Source: Acidianus ambivalens
GTDB taxonomy: Archaea; Thermoproteota; Thermoprotei_A; Sulfolobales; Sulfolobaceae
Assembly: GCF_009729015.1 (NCBI RefSeq)
Contig: NZ_CP045482.1
Coordinates: forward strand, 2,042,001 to 2,106,000
Direction: 5' to 3'
Length of the DNA stretch: 64,000 bases
Of the stretch, positions 27,303-36,169 are shown piece after piece. A program made the translations under genes and the position numbers. Below the pieces are notes generated by a model. That model saw only the letters and a list, made by a program, of their open reading frames with translations, was not told the origin of the DNA and made no database searches. Every line of letters begins with the position of its first letter. Position 1 is the stretch's first letter.

Positions 27303-28583
27303 ATGGTATCTTATGAACCTTTGAGAGGAATGAAAGACTATTTTGGTGAAGACGCTGAAAAAATCAGATATATTGAGGATCAATTTTCTAAAATTGTAAA
27401 AAAATCAGGATATATTGAAGCTATAACACCTATTCTTGAGGAATTCGAATTATTTGCATTAAAGGGCGGAGAAGAGTTAAGAAATACAATGTACACATTT
27501 GTTGATAAAGGTGGAAGAGAAGTAGCCTTAAGACCAGAATTCACACCTAGCATAGTAAGATTATTTCTAAACTCTATGCAACATTTGCCTAAGCCAATTA
27601 GATTATATTATATTGGGACTGTTTATAGGTATGATGAACCTCAGTTTGGTAGATATAGGGAATTCAGACAAGCCGGAATAGAAATGCTGGGTGAATCTTC
27701 AATTAATGCTGATTTAGAAGTTTTAAGTATATTATGGGAATTTTTTAAGAAAATCAATTTGGAAAATATTACTATAAAAATAAATAATATAGCAATATAT
27801 AGAGAACTTTTTTCAATGTTAAAAATGTCTGAGGATCAAGAAGATCATTTATTACATTTAATCGATAAAGGAAATAAAGATTCTGTAATAGAATATTTAT
27901 CTAAAATTTCAGAATATAAAATTCTAAATATAATAAGGGAAATGCTATATAATTCTATATCTAAAGAATCGGATTTTATTGAGCTAATCAAAGATTTGAA
28001 TAATGAGCGTTCAAAAGTTTTAGAAAATCAAATTTCAAGACTTTTTAAAATTTATGAAATCTTAGCTAAGCTTAATGTTCCAATAAAAATCGACTTATCA
28101 CTAGTAAGAGGTTTAGCATATTATACTGGAGTAATCTTTGAGGTAGCTCATCCTTCAGTCTCTTTTAGTATTGCTGGAGGTGGAAGGTATGATAATTTGG
28201 TGCAACTCTATGGCGGACCATCTACACCTTCTATAGGTTTTGCAATAGGAGTAGAAAGAGTTTTGAGTGTTTTACAAAATTTAAAAATAAAAGATAATTT
28301 TAGAAAAATAGCAATAATTCCTCTAAACGAAAATGTAATTGACTATGCACTTAAAGTTCTTTTCATCTTACATGAAAATGATATTCCTGCAATATTGAAC
28401 ACAAAAAATATTTCATTATCGAAGATAATACCAAATTTACTGGATATGAATATAAATATAGCCATTATTATTGGAGAAAATGAGAAAATGGAAAATAAAG
28501 TTTCAATAAAAGATCTAACAACAAGACAGCAAAGTTCAATATCGCTTAACGAGCTTTTGTCTTACATAAGGCAAATAATTTAA
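27303..28583 (+). CDS. hisS: Histidyl-tRNA synthetase
   Basis: Class II synthetase charging tRNA-His. Motif 1 region FSKIVKKSGYIEAITPILE, motif 2 FYRYDEPQFGRYREFRQAGI (residues about 105-125), the histidine signature LVRGLAYYTGVIFE near residue 265 and motif 3 SIGFAIGVERVL near residue 315 are present. The C-terminal 90 residues form the anticodon-binding domain. 426 residues is typical. Confidence 0.96.
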   Translation: MVSYEPLRGMKDYFGEDAEKIRYIEDQFSKIVKKSGYIEAITPILEEFELFALKGGEELRNTMYTFVDKGGREVALRPEFTPSIVRLFLNSMQHLPKPIRLYYIGTVYRYDEPQFGRYREFRQAGIEMLGESSINADLEVLSILWEFFKKINLENITIKINNIAIYRELFSMLKMSEDQEDHLLHLIDKGNKDSVIEYLSKISEYKILNIIREMLYNSISKESDFIELIKDLNNERSKVLENQISRLFKIYEILAKLNVPIKIDLSLVRGLAYYTGVIFEVAHPSVSFSIAGGGRYDNLVQLYGGPSTPSIGFAIGVERVLSVLQNLKIKDNFRKIAIIPLNENVIDYALKVLFILHENDIPAILNTKNISLSKIIPNLLDMNINIAIIIGENEKMENKVSIKDLTTRQQSSISLNELLSYIRQII

Positions 28584-28612
28584 ACTTTGTACAAAGACTT
28601 ATAGTGATAATT

Positions 28613-29203
28613 ATGGAAGAGTTACCCTCAACTGCAGTAGGAATAAAGTTAAACGATGGCGTAATCTTAGCCGCTGAACGTAGGTTAAGTTATGGAGGCT
28701 ACGTTCTAAGTAAATCTGCTAAAAAGGTTCATATAATAGGCAGATTTGGAATAGCTGGTGCAGGACTTTTTGGAGATTTACAAGCTTTAACTAGGATAAT
28801 GAATGCTGAAATAAAATACTATGAATTATATAATGAGAAGCCTATATCCACTAAAGCAGCAGCGAAATTATTATCTATTATATTATATCAATACAAATAT
28901 ATGCCATTTATTTCTGAAATTCTATTTGCTGGTGTCGATAACGGAATTCCTCAATTATATGTCTTAGATCCATTAGGTTCTCTTTTAGATGATGTATATG
29001 CAGCAGTAGGTTCTGGAGCTAGAGTTGCCATAGGCGTTCTTGAAGCAGAATACGATCAAAATATGTCATTAGATAAAGGCAAAGAAATAGCAATAAAGTC
29101 TATTAAAGCATCTATAGAAAGAGATGTAACTTCTGGAGATGGTATTGATATCTTGATATTGGATAAGTCTGGAAAAACATATACAGAATATATTCCTTAT
29201 TAA
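28613..29203 (+). CDS. psmB: Proteasome beta subunit, probably non-catalytic beta1 type
   Basis: A 20S proteasome beta fold: TAVGIKLNDGVILAAERRLS, GAGLFGDLQALTRIMNAE, AAVGSGARVAIGVLEAEYD and TSGDGIDILIL. Active subunits mature by cutting between Gly and Thr1; here the equivalent positions are Pro-Ser (LPSTAVGI), so both the cleavage glycine and the nucleophile threonine are changed. This fits the beta1 subunit of Sulfolobus, which assembles with a catalytic beta2 encoded elsewhere. ATG 28613 (Met-Glu-Glu-Leu-Pro) is preferred to GTG 28604. Confidence 0.88.
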   Translation: MEELPSTAVGIKLNDGVILAAERRLSYGGYVLSKSAKKVHIIGRFGIAGAGLFGDLQALTRIMNAEIKYYELYNEKPISTKAAAKLLSIILYQYKYMPFISEILFAGVDNGIPQLYVLDPLGSLLDDVYAAVGSGARVAIGVLEAEYDQNMSLDKGKEIAIKSIKASIERDVTSGDGIDILILDKSGKTYTEYIPY

Positions 29204-29208
29204 TTTTA

Positions 29209-29595
29209 TTACGATTTTATTACGCAGAAATATATGTGATCCATTATATTAAATCCATATTTATTAAGAAAGCTTGAATCGCTTTCTATTTTAACTAGTA
29301 GACCAAATAAAGATATTATTGTAATATACGTCTTTTTATTTTGGTTAATTTTCTCTTTCTCTGTAACTATATATCCGTGTCCACAAAAATCGTTCTGTGT
29401 AAAACTAGGCTTTGACCTAGATATTATAACATTAACCTTTTCATTATTATTAAAAATATTGATCTCTGATGTAACATCTAAATTTATATTAATATCTTGA
29501 CATTTTATGTTTACTACATATAAATCTCTAAGTACGCCCTTTTGAATAGACGTTATTGTTCCTTCTTCATTAAACTCATAATTTATGCGTTGCAA
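29209..29595 (-). CDS. rpo8: RNA polymerase subunit Rpo8 (RpoG)
   Basis: The crenarchaeal homolog of eukaryotic RPB8, found only in part of the archaea. Seen are INLDVTSEINIFNNNEKVNV, then FTQNDFCGHGYIVTEKEK near residue 68 and KTYITIISLFGLLVKIESD near residue 88. It starts with TTG. The intergenic ATTTAAAT (29612-29619) is a palindrome and could be the TATA box for this gene and for the divergent LSm gene. Confidence 0.85.
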   Translation of the reverse strand: MQRINYEFNEEGTITSIQKGVLRDLYVVNIKCQDININLDVTSEINIFNNNEKVNVIISRSKPSFTQNDFCGHGYIVTEKEKINQNKKTYITIISLFGLLVKIESDSSFLNKYGFNIMDHIYFCVIKS

Positions 29596-29636
29596 GGTTT
29601 TTCACTTCATTATTTAAATCCTTGTATATTAATCTT

Positions 29637-30089
29637 ATGTTGACCGTTATGAGTATAAGTCGTAGAGTAGTTTATGATATAAATTCATTAATAGATAAAA
29701 CTGTAATAATAAAATTAACTAATGGAAAAACGTATACTGGCCAATTATCGTCTTTTGAAATAGATCCTTTTATGGTAAGTATATCAAATGCTAAAGATAA
29801 TGAAAACAATGTTTATTATAAAGCTATAATAAATGGTAGTATTATTTCAGAGATTCTAATAAAGAACGCTCCAATTTTTGACGTAAAGGAGTTCGCTAGT
29901 CTAATAGAAAAGTCCTTAAATTTAAGGCCTGGCGATATTAAAGTTTATGAAGAAGCAGGAGTTATAACTGTCCTAGAGAAAATTAAAGTAACAGAAAACG
30001 GTGTTGAAGGTAGTGGACCTCTTGCCCAAAGAATTTATGACCTATTTAATGAGTATGTAGAAAAGAAAAAGAGAGAGACTTCAAGATGA
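29637..30089 (+). CDS. LSm protein with C-terminal extension (SmAP3-like)
   Basis: Residues about 10-75 form an Sm fold: Sm1 VIIKLTNGKTYTGQLSSFEI and an Sm2-like strand IINGSIISEILI. A second domain of about 70 residues follows (LRPGDIKVYEEAGVITVLEK), as in the SmAP3 proteins described from Pyrobaculum. It should form a ring that binds RNA. ATG 29637 or 29649 is the likely start; both are 20-35 bases from the shared TATA palindrome. The end overlaps tgtA by 4 bases, tying it to tRNA modification. Confidence 0.82.
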   Translation: MLTVMSISRRVVYDINSLIDKTVIIKLTNGKTYTGQLSSFEIDPFMVSISNAKDNENNVYYKAIINGSIISEILIKNAPIFDVKEFASLIEKSLNLRPGDIKVYEEAGVITVLEKIKVTENGVEGSGPLAQRIYDLFNEYVEKKKRETSR

Positions 30090-31564
30090 TTGGAGATTTT
30101 GAGGTAAAAGAAGAAGACTTAGCAGGTAGAATAGGTAAATTAGAAACTTCGCATGGCATTTTAGAGACTCCGGCTTTTTTTCCAGTAGTTAACGTACTAA
30201 GAAAAGAGATATCCATTAAAGACGTCATGGCTGTGGGATTTAATAGTATAATAACTAATGCATATATACTTAAAAAAAATAATATAGTTAAGCAAGATAT
30301 ACATAAAGAACTTGATTTCAATTCAATTATAATGACTGATTCAGGAGCGTATCAGATCTTAGAATATGGTAATATAGAGGCTAATAATAGAGAAATTGTA
30401 GAATATCAGAATCAAATAAAGCCAGATATTGCAGTAATTCTTGATGTACCGACTGGAAAATTGGAAGATAGAGAAGAGGCGAAAATGACTGTTGACGAAA
30501 CATTAAGAAGAGCTAAAGACGTAGAAAGTATAATAAATACCGAAAATATAATATGGACTCATCCAATTCAAGGAGGAAGATTTTTAGATTTGCTTCAATA
30601 TTCTGCAGTAGAAGCAAATAAAAGAGAGAAATATAAATTACTAGCATTGGGTAGTCCTACTGTATTAATGGAAAAGTATGATTATGATACATTAATTGAT
30701 ATGATATTTACAGTTAGGTCATCTATAAGTAGAGGAAAACCATTACATTTATTTGGTGGAGGCTTACCGCATTTAATACCTTTTGCAGTAGCATTAGGAG
30801 TAGATTCCTTTGATTCTGCATCGTACATATTATATGCTAGGGATAATAGATATATAACTAGGTCTAGGACATTAAAGCTTGAAGAGATAGACAGTTTCCC
30901 ATGTAGTTGTCCAGTGTGCTCAAGATATACTCCTCAAGAGCTTTTAGAGATGGATGAAAGCGAAAGAACTAGACTACTAGCAATTCATAATTTATATAAA
31001 ATATTAGAAGAAATTAGAGAAACAAAAATAGCTATAAAAGAAGGAAGATTATTTGAGTATTTACAAGAAAAAGCATTTTCTCACCCTTCAGTATATTCTG
31101 CGTTTAAGAGATTGCTTAAATATGCAGAATATTTGGAAAAATATGACCCAAGAGTAAAAGGTGAGATAAAGGGGTTATTTTTATATGACGAAAATTCTAT
31201 AAAAAGACCAGAAATTATTAGACATCATAGATACCTTGACTTAATAAAACCCATGCATGATAAGGCAATAGTAATTTGCGGAGATAAGTTTGCACAACCA
31301 TTCATTTTAGATCCTTTTATTTTAAAAATTGTTAAGGAAAAATATATGGAGGCAGATATATACATAGCTTATCCATTTTACGGTCTAATACCGGTTCTAG
31401 TTTCTGAGTCTTATCCATTGTCTCAATTTGAAATTCCAAAGTCACTATCAGAGAGTGTAATTAGAATATCTTCAGATAAGGCTAATAGTATATTAAAAGC
31501 TAAATATAAAAAAGTCGAATTAATAGAATGTGAAAATTCAAAGCTACATATAATGCCTATCTAA
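30086..31564 (+). CDS. tgtA: Archaeosine tRNA-guanine transglycosylase (catalytic part)
   Basis: Swaps G15 of tRNA for preQ0, leading to archaeosine. The TIM barrel has the catalytic region MTDSGAYQILEYG near residue 82, VILDVPTG near residue 118, LFGGGLPHL near residue 228 and the zinc site CSCPVCSRYTPQEL near residue 275. At 492 residues it has the catalytic and first C-terminal domain but not the C-terminal PUA domain of long archaeal forms; a separate PUA gene lies 0.7 kb away on the other strand. It overlaps the PAC2 gene by 21 bases. Confidence 0.93.
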   Translation: MIGDFEVKEEDLAGRIGKLETSHGILETPAFFPVVNVLRKEISIKDVMAVGFNSIITNAYILKKNNIVKQDIHKELDFNSIIMTDSGAYQILEYGNIEANNREIVEYQNQIKPDIAVILDVPTGKLEDREEAKMTVDETLRRAKDVESIINTENIIWTHPIQGGRFLDLLQYSAVEANKREKYKLLALGSPTVLMEKYDYDTLIDMIFTVRSSISRGKPLHLFGGGLPHLIPFAVALGVDSFDSASYILYARDNRYITRSRTLKLEEIDSFPCSCPVCSRYTPQELLEMDESERTRLLAIHNLYKILEEIRETKIAIKEGRLFEYLQEKAFSHPSVYSAFKRLLKYAEYLEKYDPRVKGEIKGLFLYDENSIKRPEIIRHHRYLDLIKPMHDKAIVICGDKFAQPFILDPFILKIVKEKYMEADIYIAYPFYGLIPVLVSESYPLSQFEIPKSLSESVIRISSDKANSILKAKYKKVELIECENSKLHIMPI

Positions 31565-32260
31565 TCCACTTCTACTTATTTCTTTTTGGATATTCTCTAA
31601 TTGTTTTTGAAGTTCTTCTTCTAATTTTTTGGCGTCTTCATAAAGTTCAGTAACATCAATATTGGTACCTAGAATTTTATTTATTGCATCTACAGCAATT
31701 GCAGCAGCGGCAGGATCTATTCTTTCTTTGTCTGCATAAGGTAAGAGGACTATTGCTGGAAGATCCTCAATTTCTGAATAGATAGTAAATAATGCTAAAG
31801 GCCCTACCATTATTAACTGCTTCTCTAATTCTGGATAAGGTAAATTTATTGTACTTTTAGAAGTTTTAAGCCATCTAAGCTCTTCTGAGCTTTCCTTATA
31901 TCTCTTGTCAAGTCCACCTATTAGTATTATATTCTTTACTTCAAGTTTTTTAAGCCACATTATGGTATCTTTAGCAAAGGAGTTCCATTCACGTTGGAAA
32001 GGTAATAGATGATTTAATAGCACTATAGTATGCAATTCTTTATCATAAAACAAGTCAAAAGGCGTTGCTATGCCATATTCGTCTAAGAAAGTAACATCCC
32101 TAAGGTACTTTGTTGTTATAAATCCTATTCTTTGCAATTTACGTTTTAGCACTATATATCTTGATGCAAGATATCCAGTTTCTCCTATTGTTCTAAATCC
32201 AGTTATAAATGTGGATCCTTTTAATTCATCTTCAGTTATACCCTTAAGGATTACCTTCAT
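31544..32260 (-). CDS. PAC2-family proteasome assembly chaperone-like protein
   Basis: 238 residues. The start FITGFRTIGETGYLASRYIV, a middle VKNIILIGGLDKR and LPAIVLLPYADKERIDPAAA followed by a C-terminal coiled coil (YEDAKKLEEELQKQLENIQK) are typical of the archaeal PAC2/PbaB-like family, some of which bind proteasome subunits through a C-terminal tail. It is third in a leftward operon behind PAN and the PUA gene, which supports a proteasome link. It overlaps the PUA gene by 17 bases. Confidence 0.85.
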   Translation of the reverse strand: MKVILKGITEDELKGSTFITGFRTIGETGYLASRYIVLKRKLQRIGFITTKYLRDVTFLDEYGIATPFDLFYDKELHTIVLLNHLLPFQREWNSFAKDTIMWLKKLEVKNIILIGGLDKRYKESSEELRWLKTSKSTINLPYPELEKQLIMVGPLALFTIYSEIEDLPAIVLLPYADKERIDPAAAAIAVDAINKILGTNIDVTELYEDAKKLEEELQKQLENIQKEISRSGLDRHYM

Positions 32261-32759
32261 TTTTATTCCTCTCCTTTACAATTACAGCCACTCCTCTTTT
32301 ATATTCGATTATCTCCTCTGCTGATAACTTTAATCTACCCACAGCTACTATATTATCGTCGCCATCTACTACTATAACTTGGTCTCCAGCTCTTAGACTC
32401 TTATCTACTTCAATTACATGTTTTGCAAAAACGTTTCCAGAATATCTTACAACTTTTGCAATGTCATATGGAATTATTACTCTAAATCTAGGGGGTTTAG
32501 AACACATTTTAATCTTTTTGGCAGAATCTAAAGTTAGCGAGAATAAATTGTCTTGAGCTCTTAAAACTAAAAATAAATTATTATCTATCAGGATATTTCT
32601 TATTCTATTAGTATTTATAGATCTTTGAATAAAAAAGGAATTTGAGTTATCAAATACACAGTCAGCAATATCATAACCGAACTGATATGCAAATATATTC
32701 TTTAAATAAAAAAATTCGAACTCAGATACCTTTTCTGGATAGGTTACAAATTCTTTCAT
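32244..32759 (-). CDS. PUA-domain protein, possible detached TgtA C-terminal part
   Basis: 171 residues. The last 75 (PPRFRVIIPYDIAKVVRYSG, then LRAGDQVIVVDGDDNIVAVG) form a clear PUA RNA-binding domain. The N-terminal part resembles the C2 domain that precedes PUA in full archaeosine transglycosylases. As the nearby TgtA lacks these domains, this gene may supply them; that is inference. It overlaps PAN by 4 bases and PAC2 by 17. Confidence 0.7.
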   Translation of the reverse strand: MKEFVTYPEKVSEFEFFYLKNIFAYQFGYDIADCVFDNSNSFFIQRSINTNRIRNILIDNNLFLVLRAQDNLFSLTLDSAKKIKMCSKPPRFRVIIPYDIAKVVRYSGNVFAKHVIEVDKSLRAGDQVIVVDGDDNIVAVGRLKLSAEEIIEYKRGVAVIVKERNKNEGNP

Positions 32760-33928
32760 GTGTATTTCTCTTCTCTTCCTTTAAATTCTTCCTTTCTTTT
32801 AGATTTTACTTTATTTATGGCCTCTATAAAATGGTTCATTTCTATGATTCTTTTATTCTCTCTTATTGCCAAGTATCCAGCTTCAGTACATACATTTTTA
32901 ATATCAGCACCGCTAAATCCTTCAGTAAGCTTAGCCAATATGTTAATATCGACATCTCTACTAACTTTCATTTTTGAGATATAGATTCTGAAAATTTCTT
33001 TCCTACCATTAAAATCTGGTAATGGAATTTCTATTATTCTATCAAATCTACCCGGTCTTAATAATGCTGGATCTAAAATATCTATCCTATTTGTAGCTCC
33101 TATTATCTTTACATTATCTAAGGGCTGAAATCCATCTAGCTCTGCAAGTAATTGCATTAAAGTTCTTTGTACTTCTCTTTCTCCACTAGTTCCTAGGTCT
33201 ATTCTTTTTGCACCTATTGCATCTATTTCATCTATAAACACTATTGAAGGGGCTTTTTTCCTAGCTAACTCAAAGACTTCTCTTACAACTTTTGCTCCTT
33301 CACCTACAAACTTCTGAGCAAATTCTGAAGCAACTACATGAATAAAAGTTGCATTACTCTCTGTCGCTACAGCTTTAGCTAGCATAGTTTTTCCTGTACC
33401 TGGAGGTCCATATAGAAGAACACCTTTAGGAGGTTGAATTCCTAATTCCTTAAATATTTCTGGATTCTTTAAAGGCAGTTCTATTACTTCCCTAAGTTCT
33501 TGGATTTGTTGAGATAAACCTCCTATATCCTCGTATCTTACATTAGGTTTCTCTAATACCTCCATTGATTTTACAAATGGGTCTTCCCTTTCTGGTAAGA
33601 TTTTTACTATAGCGGAACCTCTTTGATTTAGTGCTACTGACTGTCCAATTTTAAGACTTTTAATATCTATGTCGTTACTTACTGTAACTATCAAATTTGG
33701 CCCGGATGTACTTCTAACTACTACTTTTCCATCATCTAAAATATCAAGTACTACAGCTTCTATTAGAGGAGGACTTAATAATTTCTCTAGTTCAGATTTA
33801 TAGTAATTTAATTCCTTTCTTAGACTTTCAGTTTCAGCTTGTAACGCATTAATCTTTTCTTCAAGCAACTTAATTATTTGCTCATAATCCTCGTTATTAT
33901 CTCTAGAAACATCTATTTCTCCAGACAA
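32756..33928 (-). CDS. pan: Proteasome-activating nucleotidase PAN
   Basis: The AAA+ ring that unfolds substrates for the 20S proteasome. N-terminal coiled coil (residues about 15-52), OB domain (residues 55-115), then Walker A GVLLYGPPGTGKTMLAKAVA near residue 170, Walker B IVFIDEIDAIG and arginine finger region LLRPGRFDRIIEIP. The C-terminus ends in Lys-Tyr-Thr, so the HbYX docking motif lacks its usual hydrophobic residue. It starts with TTG and leads an operon with the PUA and PAC2 genes. Confidence 0.94.
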   Translation of the reverse strand: MSGEIDVSRDNNEDYEQIIKLLEEKINALQAETESLRKELNYYKSELEKLLSPPLIEAVVLDILDDGKVVVRSTSGPNLIVTVSNDIDIKSLKIGQSVALNQRGSAIVKILPEREDPFVKSMEVLEKPNVRYEDIGGLSQQIQELREVIELPLKNPEIFKELGIQPPKGVLLYGPPGTGKTMLAKAVATESNATFIHVVASEFAQKFVGEGAKVVREVFELARKKAPSIVFIDEIDAIGAKRIDLGTSGEREVQRTLMQLLAELDGFQPLDNVKIIGATNRIDILDPALLRPGRFDRIIEIPLPDFNGRKEIFRIYISKMKVSRDVDINILAKLTEGFSGADIKNVCTEAGYLAIRENKRIIEMNHFIEAINKVKSKRKEEFKGREEKYT

Positions 33929-33989
33929 GCTTAACCCATATCATTTCTTAATGAGATAGACTAAAAATGTTTGCCACTATTTATTACTT

Positions 33990-34490
33990 GTGAGTATTCA
34001 GAAACAACCCCAAAAATACTGTGAAATGTGCGGCATGCCAATACGTGGAAAAGGTTTTACGGTAGTCTACGAGGGTAGTATAATAACCGTTTGTGAAGTA
34101 TGTTATTCAAAGATTAAAAAATCTGCTAAAATTTATGAAGAAAAACCTAAAAAAGCGCAGATAATAAAGCAACAGAGTCAAAATATCAATAATAAAAATC
34201 CAGAAATAGAAGTTGAAGTAGTTGATGATTGCTATAAAGTAATTAAAAGTGCAAGAGAGCGTTTAGGCCTTACTACTAAGCAATTGGCAGATAAAATGAA
34301 AGTTTCTGAAAATATAATAAAAAGATTTGAACAAGGCAAATTAAAGCCTACAATAGAGCAAGCAAAGGAATTAGAAAAGATATTATCAGTGAAATTACTG
34401 TATACAGTGTCAAACGAGGAAACACAGAGAGGAGAGAAGAGCTTTGAACTTACTTTAGGAGATATAGTAAATATAAGGGAAAAGAAATGA
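33990..34490 (+). CDS. mbf1: Multiprotein bridging factor 1 (MBF1)
   Basis: An N-terminal zinc ribbon (CEMCGMPIRGKGFTVVYEG..C..C, residues 11-40), a flexible linker, and a C-terminal Cro-type helix-turn-helix (ARERLGLTTKQLADKMKVSE, then IIKRFEQGKLKPT). This is the archaeal MBF1 layout; in Sulfolobus it binds the small ribosomal subunit. It starts with GTG at 33990. The last codon overlaps hflX by 4 bases. Confidence 0.92.
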   Translation: MSIQKQPQKYCEMCGMPIRGKGFTVVYEGSIITVCEVCYSKIKKSAKIYEEKPKKAQIIKQQSQNINNKNPEIEVEVVDDCYKVIKSARERLGLTTKQLADKMKVSENIIKRFEQGKLKPTIEQAKELEKILSVKLLYTVSNEETQRGEKSFELTLGDIVNIREKK

Positions 34491-35593
34491 AAGCAATTCT
34501 GTTTTCATCAGAGGAGTATCTGGATGAAGCTAAAACATTGTCTGAAACTGCAGGATATGAAATTGTTAGTATATATAAACTTCCAAAAAAGCCCAATCCA
34601 TCATATTATATTCAAGAAGATAAGTTAAATAAACTAAAAAACGAGAATATTGATGCTATAATAGTATTTGATCTCTTAAAGCCTAGACATTTTATCAATT
34701 TAAATAAAGAATTAGGAGGAAAGATGAAAATTTTGGATAAACTTTTATTACTATTGGAAATTTTTGCTTTGCATGCCGGATCAAAGGAAGCCCAGTTACA
34801 AATTGAGCTAGCTAAATTAAAGTATGAATTACCTATAATTAAAGATGTTTATAAAAAGCATAAAATATCTGAGCAACAAGGTCTATTAGGAGCAGGAGTT
34901 TATGGAGTAGAGTCAATACTTAGACTTTATCATAGAAAAATTGCAAAAATCTCAAAAGAACTAATGCATATAAAGGAATTGAGGGAATCTCAAGTAAAGC
35001 AACATGAAAGTAACGGTATACCAACTGTAGCTATTACTGGTTACACAAACGCCGGAAAGACTTCAATATTTAATATACTAACTGGTCTCCACCAGAAAGT
35101 GGATTCCTCAATGTTTACAACTACTGCCCCTAAAAGATTTAAAATCTCTATAAACGGGCAAAAGTTAATGCTAGTTGATACTGTAGGTTTTATTAGAGGA
35201 ATTCCTCCTCAAATTATTGAAGCATTCTTTGTTACTCTATCAGAAATTAAATACGCAGATATTATACTTCTAGTAGTAGACATATCCCTCGAAGATACAT
35301 TAATCCTTGAAATGCTAAAGTCTTCATTTTCAACTTTAAGAGAATTAGGAATCTCTGGAAAACCTATACTAATAGTGGCAAATAAAACAGATAAAATACC
35401 TTATGAAGAGATAGATAGGCGCTCAGACTTAATATATAAAATTAGTAACGAAATATATTCTCCTATTATTGGCATAATTCCATTTTCTGCTAAAACTTTG
35501 TATAATTTGTCTAATTTAAAGACAAAAATAGCAGAAAGTTTATTAATGTATTATAATCAGGAAAAAAAGAGAAATTACATAGGTAATCTATAA
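34487..35593 (+). CDS. hflX: HflX-family GTPase
   Basis: Ribosome-binding GTPase. The N-terminal HflX domain (residues 1-175) includes LLEIFALHAGSKEAQLQIEL and the conserved QQGLLGAGVYGVESI region. G1 is AITGYTNAGKTSIFN near residue 185, the switch region FTTTAPKRF, G3 LVDTVGFIRGIP, and G4 VANKTDK. It matches the well-studied Sulfolobus HflX in layout and length. It is translationally coupled to MBF1, another ribosome-associated factor. Confidence 0.93.
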   Translation: MKAILFSSEEYLDEAKTLSETAGYEIVSIYKLPKKPNPSYYIQEDKLNKLKNENIDAIIVFDLLKPRHFINLNKELGGKMKILDKLLLLLEIFALHAGSKEAQLQIELAKLKYELPIIKDVYKKHKISEQQGLLGAGVYGVESILRLYHRKIAKISKELMHIKELRESQVKQHESNGIPTVAITGYTNAGKTSIFNILTGLHQKVDSSMFTTTAPKRFKISINGQKLMLVDTVGFIRGIPPQIIEAFFVTLSEIKYADIILLVVDISLEDTLILEMLKSSFSTLRELGISGKPILIVANKTDKIPYEEIDRRSDLIYKISNEIYSPIIGIIPFSAKTLYNLSNLKTKIAESLLMYYNQEKKRNYIGNL

Positions 35594-35632
35594 AAACGTC
35601 TAGAAGAATAATATATAGGTAGGCGAGTACAA

Positions 35633-36169
35633 TTGACTAGTAACGTAGATGAGCTTATACTAAATTTAGCTAAGAGCTTATTAGGAGAAGAATATACAGA
35701 ACTGTTAGAATTTCTCTTAAATAAAAAGACTGAAATGACCGATGATGAAATAGCTAATGAGCTGGGTATAAAAGTTAATGAGATAAGAAAAAAGCTCTAT
35801 GCATTAGCAGATCAAGGGCTTGTTAGTTATCGTAAAAGTAGAGATAAGGATACAGGCTGGTATATATACTATTGGAAAGTTAATACTGAGCAAATTAATG
35901 AAATACTATTAAATAGAAAAAGAGAAATTTTAGAAAAATTAAAGGCAAGATTGGAGTATGAATCTAATAATGAATTTTATATGTGTCCAGAAGATAAAAG
36001 TAAATATACCTTTGATGAAGCGTTTGAAAACGAGTTTAAATGCCCAAAATGCGGATCTCAATTAATATATTATGATTCCAGCAAAGTAAGACAAGTATTA
36101 GAGAAAAAAATTAATGAGTTACAAGAAGAGATTGATAAAGAGACTAAACTTGGAGCTAAAAGTAGTTGA
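35633..36169 (+). CDS. tfe: Transcription factor E alpha subunit (TFE)
   Basis: Helps open promoter DNA with RNA polymerase. Residues 1-85 form the winged helix (LLEFLLNKKTEMTDDEIANE, then LYALADQGLVSYRKSR); residues 115-150 form the zinc ribbon (MCPEDKSKYTF..FKCPKCG); a C-terminal coiled stretch follows. It starts with TTG at 35633, with an AGGCGAG-like box upstream. Its 3' end overlaps the methylase gene. Confidence 0.95.
   Translation: MTSNVDELILNLAKSLLGEEYTELLEFLLNKKTEMTDDEIANELGIKVNEIRKKLYALADQGLVSYRKSRDKDTGWYIYYWKVNTEQINEILLNRKREILEKLKARLEYESNNEFYMCPEDKSKYTFDEAFENEFKCPKCGSQLIYYDSSKVRQVLEKKINELQEEIDKETKLGAKSS

Noticed and set aside
36114..36149. ATG 36114 as methylase start
   Set aside because: It would add a Lys/Arg-rich segment that is the TFE C-terminal coding region in another frame; conserved methylase sequence begins at 36150.
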